Shown: positions 1 to 6,812 of the stretch, in pieces
Position numbering within the stretch: position 1 is the first letter of the stretch
How the letters are laid out: each line of letters starts with the position of its first letter
NCBI GenBank assembly: GCA_002372505.1
Contig: DFGY01000070.1
Location: 1-17,058 of the forward strand
DNA: 17,058 nucleotides
Reading direction: 5' to 3'
DNA from: Firmicutes bacterium UBA3738
GTDB lineage: Bacteria > Bacillota > Clostridia > Peptostreptococcales > Anaerovoracaceae
Program-made: the position numbers and the translations under genes
The notes under the pieces: generated by a model
Database searches by the model: none
The model's input: only the letters and a program-made list of their open reading frames with translations
Told to the model about the DNA's origin: nothing

Positions 1-42
1 CGTTTAGAATACCGAGAGTTCATCAATAATCATGGGGGGGCG

Positions 43-843
43 TTACAGATAGAACTCCGGGACGCGCAGTGCCATGTAAGGCTTGGTTTCACGCATTTTA
101 GCTGCGGCAGGCAGATCTACTTCACATATGCACAGCTGCTCTTTGTCGTCTGCAATGGAAAGAATTCCGCCATCGGGTCCTACGAATATTGTTTCTCCGG
201 CGAAGTCCATTTCGTCTTCCAGACCGACTCTATTGCACATTACTACGTTTGTAGAGTTCTGGAAGGCAGGAATGCGGACTTCCCAGTTGAAGAGTTCCAT
301 TGGTTCGCTCTTTGTGTTGGCTGTGGGAATGACTACAAGGTCTGCGCCTTTCACAACGCAGGTGCGTACGCTTTCCGGATAGTGCCGGTCGAAGCAAATT
401 ACAATTCCCACCTTGCCGATGCTGGTGTCGTAAACTATGAAGCCGTCCTCGGAAGGGGTATAGTAGTCCTTTTCATAGAATTGATGTGCCTGAGCCACGT
501 GGACCATTTTTGAAATCCCAAGGAGCTGGCCGTTTTCATCGATCATCAGATTTGTGTCGTAAGTCTTTCCACCTTCGTTTATGTAGAAGTTGGGCGTTGC
601 AATAATGTGATGTTCTTTGCACGCCTCCTGGAAGCCTTTCACGTACTTGCTGTCCAGGGTCACATCGTATCCCGTTGCGTCACCGCCTTCATACTGAGCG
701 AAGAAGGGGGACAGCTGGACTTCCGGATAGCAGATAAAGTCTGCACCTTTTTCAGCCGCTTCCTTCAGGAATGCTATAGACTTTTCATAATTCTCATCCA
801 TGTTCCCGGACATTTGCATCTGGGCTGCTGCGATTTTCGCCAT
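43..843 (-). CDS. Nitrilase-superfamily carbon-nitrogen hydrolase
   Basis: A 266-residue cytoplasmic amidohydrolase that hydrolyses a C-N bond in an amide substrate; the substrate cannot be told from sequence. The full nitrilase triad is visible: Glu41 in YPEVQLSP, Lys112 in ISKMVHVAQ and nucleophile Cys150 in VGIVICFDRHYPES. Length fits the family (about 260-300 residues), and the fold runs from the N-terminal MAKIAAAQMQ strand to the C-terminus without a gap. The frame is open from a GTG at 852, but that GTG lies inside the GAGGTG ribosome binding site; the ATG at 843 is 8 bases from GAGG and is the better start. The gene is divergent from threonine synthase, and no partner enzyme beside it suggests a pathway. 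Family call is firm; specificity is open. Confidence 0.9.
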   Translation of the reverse strand: MAKIAAAQMQMSGNMDENYEKSIAFLKEAAEKGADFICYPEVQLSPFFAQYEGGDATGYDVTLDSKYVKGFQEACKEHHIIATPNFYINEGGKTYDTNLMIDENGQLLGISKMVHVAQAHQFYEKDYYTPSEDGFIVYDTSIGKVGIVICFDRHYPESVRTCVVKGADLVVIPTANTKSEPMELFNWEVRIPAFQNSTNVVMCNRVGLEDEMDFAGETIFVGPDGGILSIADDKEQLCICEVDLPAAAKMRETKPYMALRVPEFYL

Positions 844-881
844 CTTATTCACCTCGCAATCTTAATGATACTTTTGTCAGA

Positions 882-890
882 ATTATATCA
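882..890 (-). promoter_or_regulatory. Extended -10 promoter of the nitrilase-family gene
   Basis: On the minus strand the sequence reads TGATATAAT, a TGn-extended -10 box with consensus TATAAT (882-887), about 40 bases upstream of the start codon. No good -35 is seen at the usual distance, as is normal for extended -10 promoters. Confidence 0.55.
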
Positions 891-926
891 CAAATCCATG
901 GCAAAAAGAATCCATGTGTTGGACTT

Positions 927-988
927 ATGCCCCTTATGCATCTGTTTCCGGTCACTTTTGTGACCGATTTTGGCATGAAAAGGGGCAT
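927..988. repeat. Nested inverted repeat in the divergent intergenic region
   Basis: Outer arms ATGCCCCTT (927-935) and AAGGGGCAT (980-988) are perfectly complementary. A shorter ATGC/GCAT pair lies inside them, and the centre is a perfect 7-bp stem CGGTCAC/GTGACCG (949-955, 960-966) around a TTTT loop. The element sits between the two divergent promoters. It could be an operator, a transcript-end hairpin or a decayed mobile palindrome. It is not clearly related to the REP families elsewhere in the window. Confidence 0.5.
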
Positions 989-998
989 GGTCTATCTA

Positions 999-1028
999 GC
1001 GTTTCAAAAAGCCTGTCCCCGTGAAACG
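999..1028. repeat. REP-like element, family B, single half
   Basis: The stem GCGTTTC...GTGAAACG encloses AAAAAGCCTGTCCCC. The 22 bases from AAAAAGCC to GAAACG match the right arm of the long inverted repeat at 4668-4746 almost exactly. The copy ends about 10 bases upstream of the thrC -10 box, so it occupies the -35 region of that promoter. Confidence 0.75.
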
Positions 1029-1033
1029 GTTTT

Positions 1034-1043
1034 GTGGTATAAT
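1034..1043 (+). promoter_or_regulatory. Extended -10 promoter of thrC
   Basis: GTGGTATAAT contains a TGn-extended consensus -10 box (TATAAT 1038-1043), 38 bases upstream of the start codon. The -35 position falls in the family B repeat and does not resemble TTGACA. Confidence 0.6.
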
Positions 1044-1081
1044 GCATAACTGTATTAAGAAAGGAATAAGGAGAAATAGTT

Positions 1082-2560
1082 ATGAGAATGTACAGTAGCA
1101 CCAGAGGAAGCAAAAATGAAAAGACTGCGGCCCAGGCCATTATTGCGGGAATAGCTGAGGACAGGGGGCTTTACGTACCCAAGAGCATTCCAAAGCTGCC
1201 ATTTAAGCCCGGGGAAATGGTCGGCAAGACCTATAAGGATATTGCCTCCAAGGTAATCGGGGCTTTCTTTGATGATTACACTGATGAAGAAATAAAGTAC
1301 TGCATCGATGGTGCATACACGGATAAGTTTGAAGCGGAGGATGTTGTCCCTGTTGTTCAGGCAGGTGGGGCTCACTTCCTGGAACTTTACCATGGCAGAA
1401 CGGCTGCCTTTAAGGATATGGCTCTTTCAATTCTGCCGTATCTTCTGACTACGGCCATGAAGAAGGAGAATGAGGACAAGAAGATTTGCATTCTTACTGC
1501 TACATCCGGCGACACAGGAAAGGCTGCCCTAGAAGGATTTGCAGACGTACCGGGTACTGAGATTATAGTCTTCTTCCCGAACAAAGGCGTCAGCGCAGTC
1601 CAGGAAAGACAGATGACCAGTCAGAAGGGGGACAATGTTCACGTATTCGCAATTAACGGAAATTTTGACGATGCCCAGACCGGCGTAAAAAATATTTTTG
1701 AAGATGATGAAATGGCGGAGGCCATGGCAGCCGGTGGATGCAAGCTTTCGTCAGCCAATTCCATTAACATCGGAAGACTGGTGCCTCAGGTGGCTTATTA
1801 CGTATACGGCTACGTTAAGCTCATAGAGCAGGGCGTAATCGCCGATGGAGATCCGGTAAACGTGGTTGTGCCGACGGGTAACTTCGGTAACATTCTGGCG
1901 GCATACTACTCACACCTCATGGGTATTCCCGTTAACAAGTTCATCTGCGCATCAAACAAGAACAAGGTGCTAACTGACTTTATTGCCACAGGGACCTATG
2001 ACAGGAACCGTGAATTCTATCTGACAAATTCACCTTCCATGGACATTCTCATTTCCAGCAACCTGGAGAGACTACTTTATCATCTGGCAGGAAATGATGC
2101 CGGGGAAGTCGTAAAACTTATGCAGGCTCTGGATAAGGATGGTGTGTACACCGTATCCGATCAGATTAAGGAGGGTCTGTCATGCTTCTACGGCGGCTTT
2201 GCAGATGTGGAGCAGACAAACGCTGCAATCGGCGAAATGTATAACGACAAGGGATATCTCATGGATACCCACACGGCAGTTGCCTACAAGGTTTACGAGG
2301 ATTATCGCGAAAATACCGGCGACGAAACTCCCACGCTGATCGCTTCCACAGCCAGCGCATATAAGTTCGCTGCCAGCGTAAACGAGTCTCTGGGAATGGC
2401 TAAGGCGGCTGATGATTTCGAGGCTGTCAAGGAACTGGAAAAGAAGACGGGGGTCAAGGTTCCATCAGGTCTTAAAGACCTTGAGAATGCACCGGTAAGA
2501 CACGGTGAAGTAATTGAAATAAATGATATGTCTGCTGTTGTAAGGCAGTCGGTTTTATGA
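1082..2560 (+). CDS. thrC: Threonine synthase
   Basis: A 492-residue PLP enzyme that converts O-phosphohomoserine to threonine plus phosphate in the cytoplasm. The signature is clear. The Schiff-base lysine is Lys111 in GRTAAFKDMAL, the phosphate-binding loop is TSGDTGKAAL (141-150), and FFPNKGVSAVQERQM and the NFDDAQ stretch are typical of the long (about 490-residue) class of threonine synthase. The N-terminal YSSTRG and the ATG 10 bases after AAGGAG support the start. The upstream region shows no T-box. Only 36 bases and no terminator separate it from the SCIFF gene, so read-through into that pair is possible. No homoserine pathway genes are in the window. Confidence 0.97.
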   Translation: MRMYSSTRGSKNEKTAAQAIIAGIAEDRGLYVPKSIPKLPFKPGEMVGKTYKDIASKVIGAFFDDYTDEEIKYCIDGAYTDKFEAEDVVPVVQAGGAHFLELYHGRTAAFKDMALSILPYLLTTAMKKENEDKKICILTATSGDTGKAALEGFADVPGTEIIVFFPNKGVSAVQERQMTSQKGDNVHVFAINGNFDDAQTGVKNIFEDDEMAEAMAAGGCKLSSANSINIGRLVPQVAYYVYGYVKLIEQGVIADGDPVNVVVPTGNFGNILAAYYSHLMGIPVNKFICASNKNKVLTDFIATGTYDRNREFYLTNSPSMDILISSNLERLLYHLAGNDAGEVVKLMQALDKDGVYTVSDQIKEGLSCFYGGFADVEQTNAAIGEMYNDKGYLMDTHTAVAYKVYEDYRENTGDETPTLIASTASAYKFAASVNESLGMAKAADDFEAVKELEKKTGVKVPSGLKDLENAPVRHGEVIEINDMSAVVRQSVL

Positions 2561-2596
2561 TAATATAGCGTAAGTTTAAAAAATATGGAGGACATC

Positions 2597-2746
2597 ATGA
2601 AAAGAATTAAGACAATAACAACAAGAAATCTCTGCGAGAATATGAACAAGGCCGGCTGCGGTGAATGCCAGACATCCTGCCAGTCAGCAAGCAAGACTTC
2701 ATCAAGCGTTGCAAATCAGCAGTGCGAACAGAAAAAAGCAAACTAA
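2597..2746 (+). CDS. scfA: SCIFF family RiPP precursor peptide, Cys-depleted variant
   Basis: A 49-residue precursor starting MKRIKTITTRNL, with a GGAGG site 5 bases ahead of the ATG. SCIFF peptides (six cysteines in about forty-five residues) are ribosomally made and receive a Cys-to-Thr thioether crosslink from a radical-SAM SPASM maturase, whose gene follows directly. The family core CGECQTSCQSA is present (Cys21, Cys24, Cys28), as is VANQQC with Cys43. In the block usually written ACKTSCT this peptide reads ASKTSSS: Ser32 and Ser36 replace two canonical cysteines and Ser37 replaces the usual Thr. There is an extra Cys13 in the leader-like part, giving five cysteines in all. Identity is firm from the sequence and the neighbour. 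Whether the usual crosslink can form is in doubt. Confidence 0.93.
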   Translation: MKRIKTITTRNLCENMNKAGCGECQTSCQSASKTSSSVANQQCEQKKAN

Positions 2747-2750
2747 AGAA

Positions 2751-2777
2751 AGAATTGCCGCGGCATGCGGCAATTTT
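2751..2777 (+). promoter_or_regulatory. Intercistronic hairpin between scfA and scfB
   Basis: Arms ATTGCCGC (2754-2761) and GCGGCAAT (2767-2774) form a perfect 8-bp GC-rich stem with a 5-base loop, extended by A-T/G-T pairs into the flanking TTT. It starts 4 bases after the scfA stop and ends 5 bases before the scfB start. It looks like a leaky terminator or 3' stabilising hairpin that would raise peptide output over enzyme output. Confidence 0.65.
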
Positions 2778-2782
2778 GATTG

Positions 2783-4192
2783 ATGATACATTTATACGAG
2801 CTTAACGGATACAACATAGTTTTGGATGTAAACAGCGGCTGTATACATGAGGTCGACAAGGAGACCTATGCAGTGCTGGAGTTTTTGCGTGATAAAATAG
2901 GTGAGGGGATTATTTTTGACTATGATAAGGAAAACCTTGTCGCAGAAGTTAAAGAGGCCCTCGCCGGAAAAGTTGCCGAAGCAGATATCCAGGAGATTAT
3001 GGAAGATGTATTTGAGCTGTCCGATATGGGACAGCTTTTTTCCGAAGATGTATTTAAGCCTCTTGCGGACGAACTGAAAATGAGACAATCGGTTCTCAAG
3101 GCTATGTGTCTTCACGTTGCCCACGCCTGCAACATGGACTGCGAATATTGCTTCGCGGGAAAGGGTGAATATCACGGCGAGGCCGGTCTCATGTCCTATG
3201 AAACGGGAGCCCGGGCTATAGAGTATCTCATAGAAAACTCTCCGGGAAGGCGCAATCTGGAAGTGGACTTCTTCGGCGGTGAGCCTCTTCTCAACTGGGA
3301 GGTTGTGAAAAAGCTTGTGGCCTACGGCAGATCCAGAGAGGAGGAGACGGGGAAGAATTTCCGCTTCACTCTCACAACCAACGGACTGCTGCTGGACGAT
3401 GAGGTAATTGATTTCTGCAACCGTGAAATGGGTAACGTAGTAATTTCCCTTGACGGTAGCCCAGAGACAAACGACCGCATGCGTCACACCAAGGAGGGCG
3501 GCGGCACATACGACCTCATTGTAGATAAGTTCAAGAAGTTCGCCGAAAAGCGTGGCGGAGATTATTACATGAGGGGGACCTATACCCGCAATAATCTTCA
3601 CTTTGCTGAGGACATTTTTCACATGGCGGATCTGGGCTTCAAAGAGCTATCCATGGAGCCTGTGGTTGCACCACCTGAGGCGCCTTATGCTCTTAAGGAT
3701 GAAGACTCGGATGTGCTGGAGAGAGAGTACGAAAAGCTGGCTCTTGAAATGATAAAGAGGCGGGATGAAGGAAGACCCTTCAGCTTCTATCATTATACAA
3801 TTGATTTCGAAGGCGGGCCCTGCATCGCCAAGAGAATATCAGGCTGCGGCGTCGGTACTGAGTACGTTGCCGTAACGCCGGAGGGTGACATTTATCCTTG
3901 TCACCAGTTTGTGGGGGATGAAAAATTCATTCTGGGAAATCTATCGGAAGGAATAACTCACCCGGAGGTCAGAGAGCAATTTGAAAAATGCAATGTATAT
4001 TCCCACGAGGAATGCGGGGATTGCTTTGCAAGGCTGTACTGCAGCGGCGGCTGCGCAGCAAACGCATACCACAGCACAGGTAGCGTAACGGGGGTTTACG
4101 GACTCGGATGCGATCTTCACAAGAAACGCATCGAGTGCGCAGTAATGATGAAAGTAGATAAAGAAAGAAAGAGGAATAGAGTAAATGTTTAG
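2783..4192 (+). CDS. scfB: SCIFF maturase, radical SAM/SPASM thioether-forming enzyme
   Basis: A 469-residue radical-SAM protein that installs a thioether bond in the SCIFF peptide. Residues about 1-95 are a RiPP-recognition-like region (MIHLYELNGYNIVLDVNSG). The [4Fe-4S]-SAM site is CNMDCEYC (Cys116, 120, 123), followed by the DFFGGEPLL motif. The C-terminal SPASM region keeps its cysteines: CGVGTEY, YPCHQF, CNVYSHEECGDC, LYCSGGC and a final CDLHKKRIEC for two auxiliary clusters. The frame opens at a TTG (2780), but the next codon, ATG 2783, is preferred. No strong ribosome site is visible because the hairpin occupies that space, which suggests coupled or low-level translation. The maturase looks intact even though its substrate is atypical. 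Its last codons overlap the next gene by 8 bases. Confidence 0.95.
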   Translation: MIHLYELNGYNIVLDVNSGCIHEVDKETYAVLEFLRDKIGEGIIFDYDKENLVAEVKEALAGKVAEADIQEIMEDVFELSDMGQLFSEDVFKPLADELKMRQSVLKAMCLHVAHACNMDCEYCFAGKGEYHGEAGLMSYETGARAIEYLIENSPGRRNLEVDFFGGEPLLNWEVVKKLVAYGRSREEETGKNFRFTLTTNGLLLDDEVIDFCNREMGNVVISLDGSPETNDRMRHTKEGGGTYDLIVDKFKKFAEKRGGDYYMRGTYTRNNLHFAEDIFHMADLGFKELSMEPVVAPPEAPYALKDEDSDVLEREYEKLALEMIKRRDEGRPFSFYHYTIDFEGGPCIAKRISGCGVGTEYVAVTPEGDIYPCHQFVGDEKFILGNLSEGITHPEVREQFEKCNVYSHEECGDCFARLYCSGGCAANAYHSTGSVTGVYGLGCDLHKKRIECAVMMKVDKERKRNRVNV

Positions 4193-4661
4193 TTGGCTGA
4201 CTACAACCACCTTAGGCAAATGGATAGCTACAATAATAATATCCATGGTGCCGGTAATAGAACTTCGCTTAGGGATTCCCTACGGAGTAGGCTTCGGACT
4301 ACCTTACTGGGAAGCCTTCATAGCCGCATTTATTGGAAACATGATACCCATTCCATTCATACTGCTCCTTCTGAGAAGGATATTTGAATGGCTTAAGACT
4401 TACGATAAAACCCGCGGCCTGGTTGAAAAACTGGAACAGCGGGCTCATCTCAAGGGAGAGAAGGTGGCTAAATACAGAGAAATAGGACTCTTTATTCTCG
4501 TGGCCATACCCCTTCCGGGAACGGGAGCCTGGACCGGCGCACTTGTAGCCAGCGTCCTTGACATCCGCATGAAAAAAGCCCTGCCCATCATCGCCCTTGG
4601 CGTACTGACGGCAGGACTTATCGTCTTATTAATATCCCACGGCGTAAAAACCATCGTTTAA
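4185..4661 (+). CDS. Small multidrug export family membrane protein
   Basis: A 158-residue integral membrane protein resembling the Sm_multidrug_ex family (COG2426), whose transport role is only predicted. Hydrophobic segments lie at about residues 12-30, 40-65, 97-125 and 135-155. The family-like stretches VIELRLGIPYGVGFGLPYWE and VAIPLPGTGAWTGALVAS are visible; the second resembles the re-entrant PxPGTGAWTG loop of this and the DedA-like group. It overlaps scfB by 8 bases (ATG inside the scfB end), so it is translationally coupled to the maturase, which makes it a candidate exporter or accessory of the SCIFF product by position only. Transcription probably ends in the inverted repeat 6 bases downstream. 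Confidence 0.82.
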   Translation: MFSWLTTTTLGKWIATIIISMVPVIELRLGIPYGVGFGLPYWEAFIAAFIGNMIPIPFILLLLRRIFEWLKTYDKTRGLVEKLEQRAHLKGEKVAKYREIGLFILVAIPLPGTGAWTGALVASVLDIRMKKALPIIALGVLTAGLIVLLISHGVKTIV

Positions 4662-4667
4662 CTTGGA

Positions 4668-4746
4668 GCGTTTCACGGGGACAGGTTTTTTGTTTCGCAC
4701 TCTCGCCGGTAGAGTGCGAAACAAAAAGCCTGTCCCCGTGAAACGC
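4668..4746. repeat. Long inverted repeat, family B REP pair, bidirectional terminator
   Basis: Two 36-base arms (4668-4703 and 4711-4746) are complementary with a single mismatch, which would be G-U in RNA, around a 7-base loop CGCCGGT. Each arm carries GCGTTTCACGGGGACAGG, a T/A-rich run and GTTTCGCACTCT. It fills the gap between two convergent genes and could end transcription from both sides. The outer arm sequence recurs at 999-1028, and its GGGGACAGG core resembles the GGGGACGG core of the family A hairpins. Confidence 0.9.
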
Positions 4747-4755
4747 TATTGTCAC

Positions 4756-6678
4756 CTATTCAACTAAGAATGCGCTTATATCTGCGTCGGCGGGCATTAC
4801 CCAGTCGCCTCTTGGTGAGAGGCCGACGGTGCCTACCTTCGGGCCGTCGGGTACGCAGTTTCTCTTGAATTGCTGCGAGATGAATCTGCGGTAGAATACC
4901 TTGAGCCACTTTGTAATTGTTTCATAGTCATATGTGCCGCTAAAGGCTTTGCAGGCGATAAATCTGAGCTTGGCGGGGCTCATGCCGTATCTGATGGTGT
5001 AATACAGGAAGAAGTCATTAAGCTCGTAGGGGCCTACGCTTTCTTCTGTCTTTTGCTGTATATTGCCGCTGGCGTCAGGTGGCAGCAGCTCCGGCGAAAT
5101 AGGAGTATCGATTACGCCGCCGATGGTCTGAGCCAGGATTTCGTCTTCTGCGTTCTGTTCCTTTATCCATCCTAAGATGTGGGGAATCATTGTCTTGGGC
5201 ACGCCGCAGTTTACGTTGTACATGGAAATGTGGTCGCCGTTGAAGGTGCACCATCCAAGGGCTCCCTCGGAAAGGTCACCCGTGCCTACTACGAAGCCGC
5301 CGTTCATATTGGCGATGTCCATGAGTATCTGGGTTCTTTCGCGAGCCTGGCTGTTTTCGTACGTTACGTCCCTGAGGCTTTCATCGTATCCGATGTCTCT
5401 GAAGTGCTGTGTAACGGAGTCGGCTATAGAAATTTCTCTCACGGTTGTGCCAAGCTTTCTCATGAGCACCAGGGCGTTGCGGTAGGTTCTGTCTGTGGTG
5501 CCAAAGCCGGGCATTGTAACTGCCGTAATGTCCGAGGCAGGTCTTCCCAGAATCTTCATTGCCTGGGCGCAGACGAGAAGGGCGAGGGTGGAGTCCAGTC
5601 CGCCGGATATTCCAATTACAGCACTTTTGGCGCCTACCTTAGCCAGCCTTCTTGCAAGGGCCGTGGTCTGTATGGTGAATATTTCTTTGCAATTCTCAGC
5701 CAGAGCATCCGGATCTTCAGGAATGAAGGGGGAACGGCTGTATCTGCGGAATAAGCTTTCCCCTTCAACAACAACAGTAAGTGGAGAAAGGAGAATTCTC
5801 TTGTAATTAATATCTCTACGATAAGCCTTGCTGCAATCGTGGAACCCGTGGGAACCAAGACGCTCAAAGTTCAGCTTGGAAAAATCTATTTCCGTGTAAG
5901 TAATCTGATTCTCGCTCTCGAAGCGGGTGCTCTCCATGAGCAGCCTGCCGCCTTCGGCTATGAGACAGTGGCCACCGTAAATCATGTCGGATGTGGATTC
6001 ACCGCTGCCTGATGATGCGTATACATAGCCGCACATGGACTTAGCCGATGCGCTTACAATCTGAGATCTTCTAAAGTCAGCGCCCCGAACCAGTTCGATT
6101 CCGCTGGCAGGATTGAATACTATGTCCGCACCGGCAAGGGCCAGCATTGCCCCCGGGCTGACGGGCATTAGCATGTCATCGTCTATTTCAATGCCAAAGT
6201 CCAGACCTGCTTCTTCGTCTTCGAAAATTATATTCCCAAAGGGAACGGTCTTTCCAAAGAGCCTTATGCAGTCCTCGCTGCCGGAAAAGTCCGAAGCAGA
6301 TGCAAAGTGCCTGTTATCGCCGAACATTTTCGGCACAACTCCCAGGATTTCTCCTCGCTGAATTACAGCTGCGCAGTCAACCAGAGCGTTATCAAGTCTG
6401 AGATAACAGCCCAGAATGGTTACAAGACTGTGCTCCCGGGAACATTCCAGGATTTTTTTAAGAGCCGTAAGCTGGGCTTCGTAAAGGGCGTCCTGGAAGA
6501 ACAGGTCTCCGCAGGTGCTGCCTGTAATGCATAGCCTTGGCAGGACGAGAATGCCGCATCTGTCCCCTGCGGCTTTGTTCATTATAGCGATTATGTTATC
6601 TGCGTTGGCAGCCGGGCCTGCAACCTTTATAGCCGGTGAGCCGGCGCCTACGCGAATTAGTCCCATGTTTTTATTCAT
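4756..6678 (-). CDS. nadE: NAD synthetase with degenerate glutaminase domain
   Basis: A 640-residue protein that makes NAD from nicotinic acid adenine dinucleotide, ATP and a nitrogen donor. It has the two-domain architecture of glutamine-dependent NadE: an N-terminal nitrilase-like glutaminase (about 1-300) and a C-terminal NAD synthase with the ATP-pyrophosphatase loop SGGLDSTLA and the ENSQARERTQILM and GTGDLSEGALGWCTF motifs. The frame extends 45 codons further upstream, but ATG 6678 has GGAGGT 8 bases ahead and is taken as the start. The glutaminase active site is altered. The usual PELCITGYTCGDLF reads PRLCITGSTCGDLF (Arg48 for Glu), and the usual EICEDLW reads EIDDDML (Asp166 for the nucleophile Cys). 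Lys117 in VVPKMF remains. The synthase half looks intact, so the enzyme probably uses ammonia directly. Divergent from yhaM. Confidence 0.93.
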   Translation of the reverse strand: MNKNMGLIRVGAGSPAIKVAGPAANADNIIAIMNKAAGDRCGILVLPRLCITGSTCGDLFFQDALYEAQLTALKKILECSREHSLVTILGCYLRLDNALVDCAAVIQRGEILGVVPKMFGDNRHFASASDFSGSEDCIRLFGKTVPFGNIIFEDEEAGLDFGIEIDDDMLMPVSPGAMLALAGADIVFNPASGIELVRGADFRRSQIVSASAKSMCGYVYASSGSGESTSDMIYGGHCLIAEGGRLLMESTRFESENQITYTEIDFSKLNFERLGSHGFHDCSKAYRRDINYKRILLSPLTVVVEGESLFRRYSRSPFIPEDPDALAENCKEIFTIQTTALARRLAKVGAKSAVIGISGGLDSTLALLVCAQAMKILGRPASDITAVTMPGFGTTDRTYRNALVLMRKLGTTVREISIADSVTQHFRDIGYDESLRDVTYENSQARERTQILMDIANMNGGFVVGTGDLSEGALGWCTFNGDHISMYNVNCGVPKTMIPHILGWIKEQNAEDEILAQTIGGVIDTPISPELLPPDASGNIQQKTEESVGPYELNDFFLYYTIRYGMSPAKLRFIACKAFSGTYDYETITKWLKVFYRRFISQQFKRNCVPDGPKVGTVGLSPRGDWVMPADADISAFLVE

Positions 6679-6763
6679 CCTATTGACCTCCGTTGAAACT
6701 ACTCTGAAATGCATTATATACCAAAATAATCGATAAGTGAATGTATCATCTGATGTAAAAAAG

Positions 6764-6772
6764 TGGTATAAT
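6764..6772 (+). promoter_or_regulatory. Extended -10 promoter of the yhaM-recD2 operon
   Basis: TGGTATAAT gives a TGn-extended consensus -10 (TATAAT 6767-6772), 40 bases upstream of the exoribonuclease start. The -35 position (near TATCAT, 6744-6749) is poor. The same TGGTATAAT string occurs in the thrC promoter. Confidence 0.6.
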
Positions 6773-6812
6773 ACACAGTAACAGACCCGAAGAAATGTAT
6801 AGGAGAGAGACA

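Noticed and set aside
83..382. Plus-strand open frame opposite the nitrilase-family gene
   Set aside because: No ribosome site, no recognisable motif; the minus strand carries intact catalytic residues throughout.
853..1081. T-box or other amino-acid riboswitch upstream of thrC
   Set aside because: No AGGGTGGNACCGCG-like T-box sequence and no room for the specifier stem between the promoter and the start.
2792..3622. Long minus-strand frame (276 codons) opposite scfB
   Set aside because: It is the shadow of the maturase, whose plus-strand motifs are unambiguous; no ribosome site or family signal on the minus strand.
5179..5754. Plus-strand frame of 191 codons opposite nadE
   Set aside because: A shadow of the conserved NAD synthase domain; no start signals or motifs.
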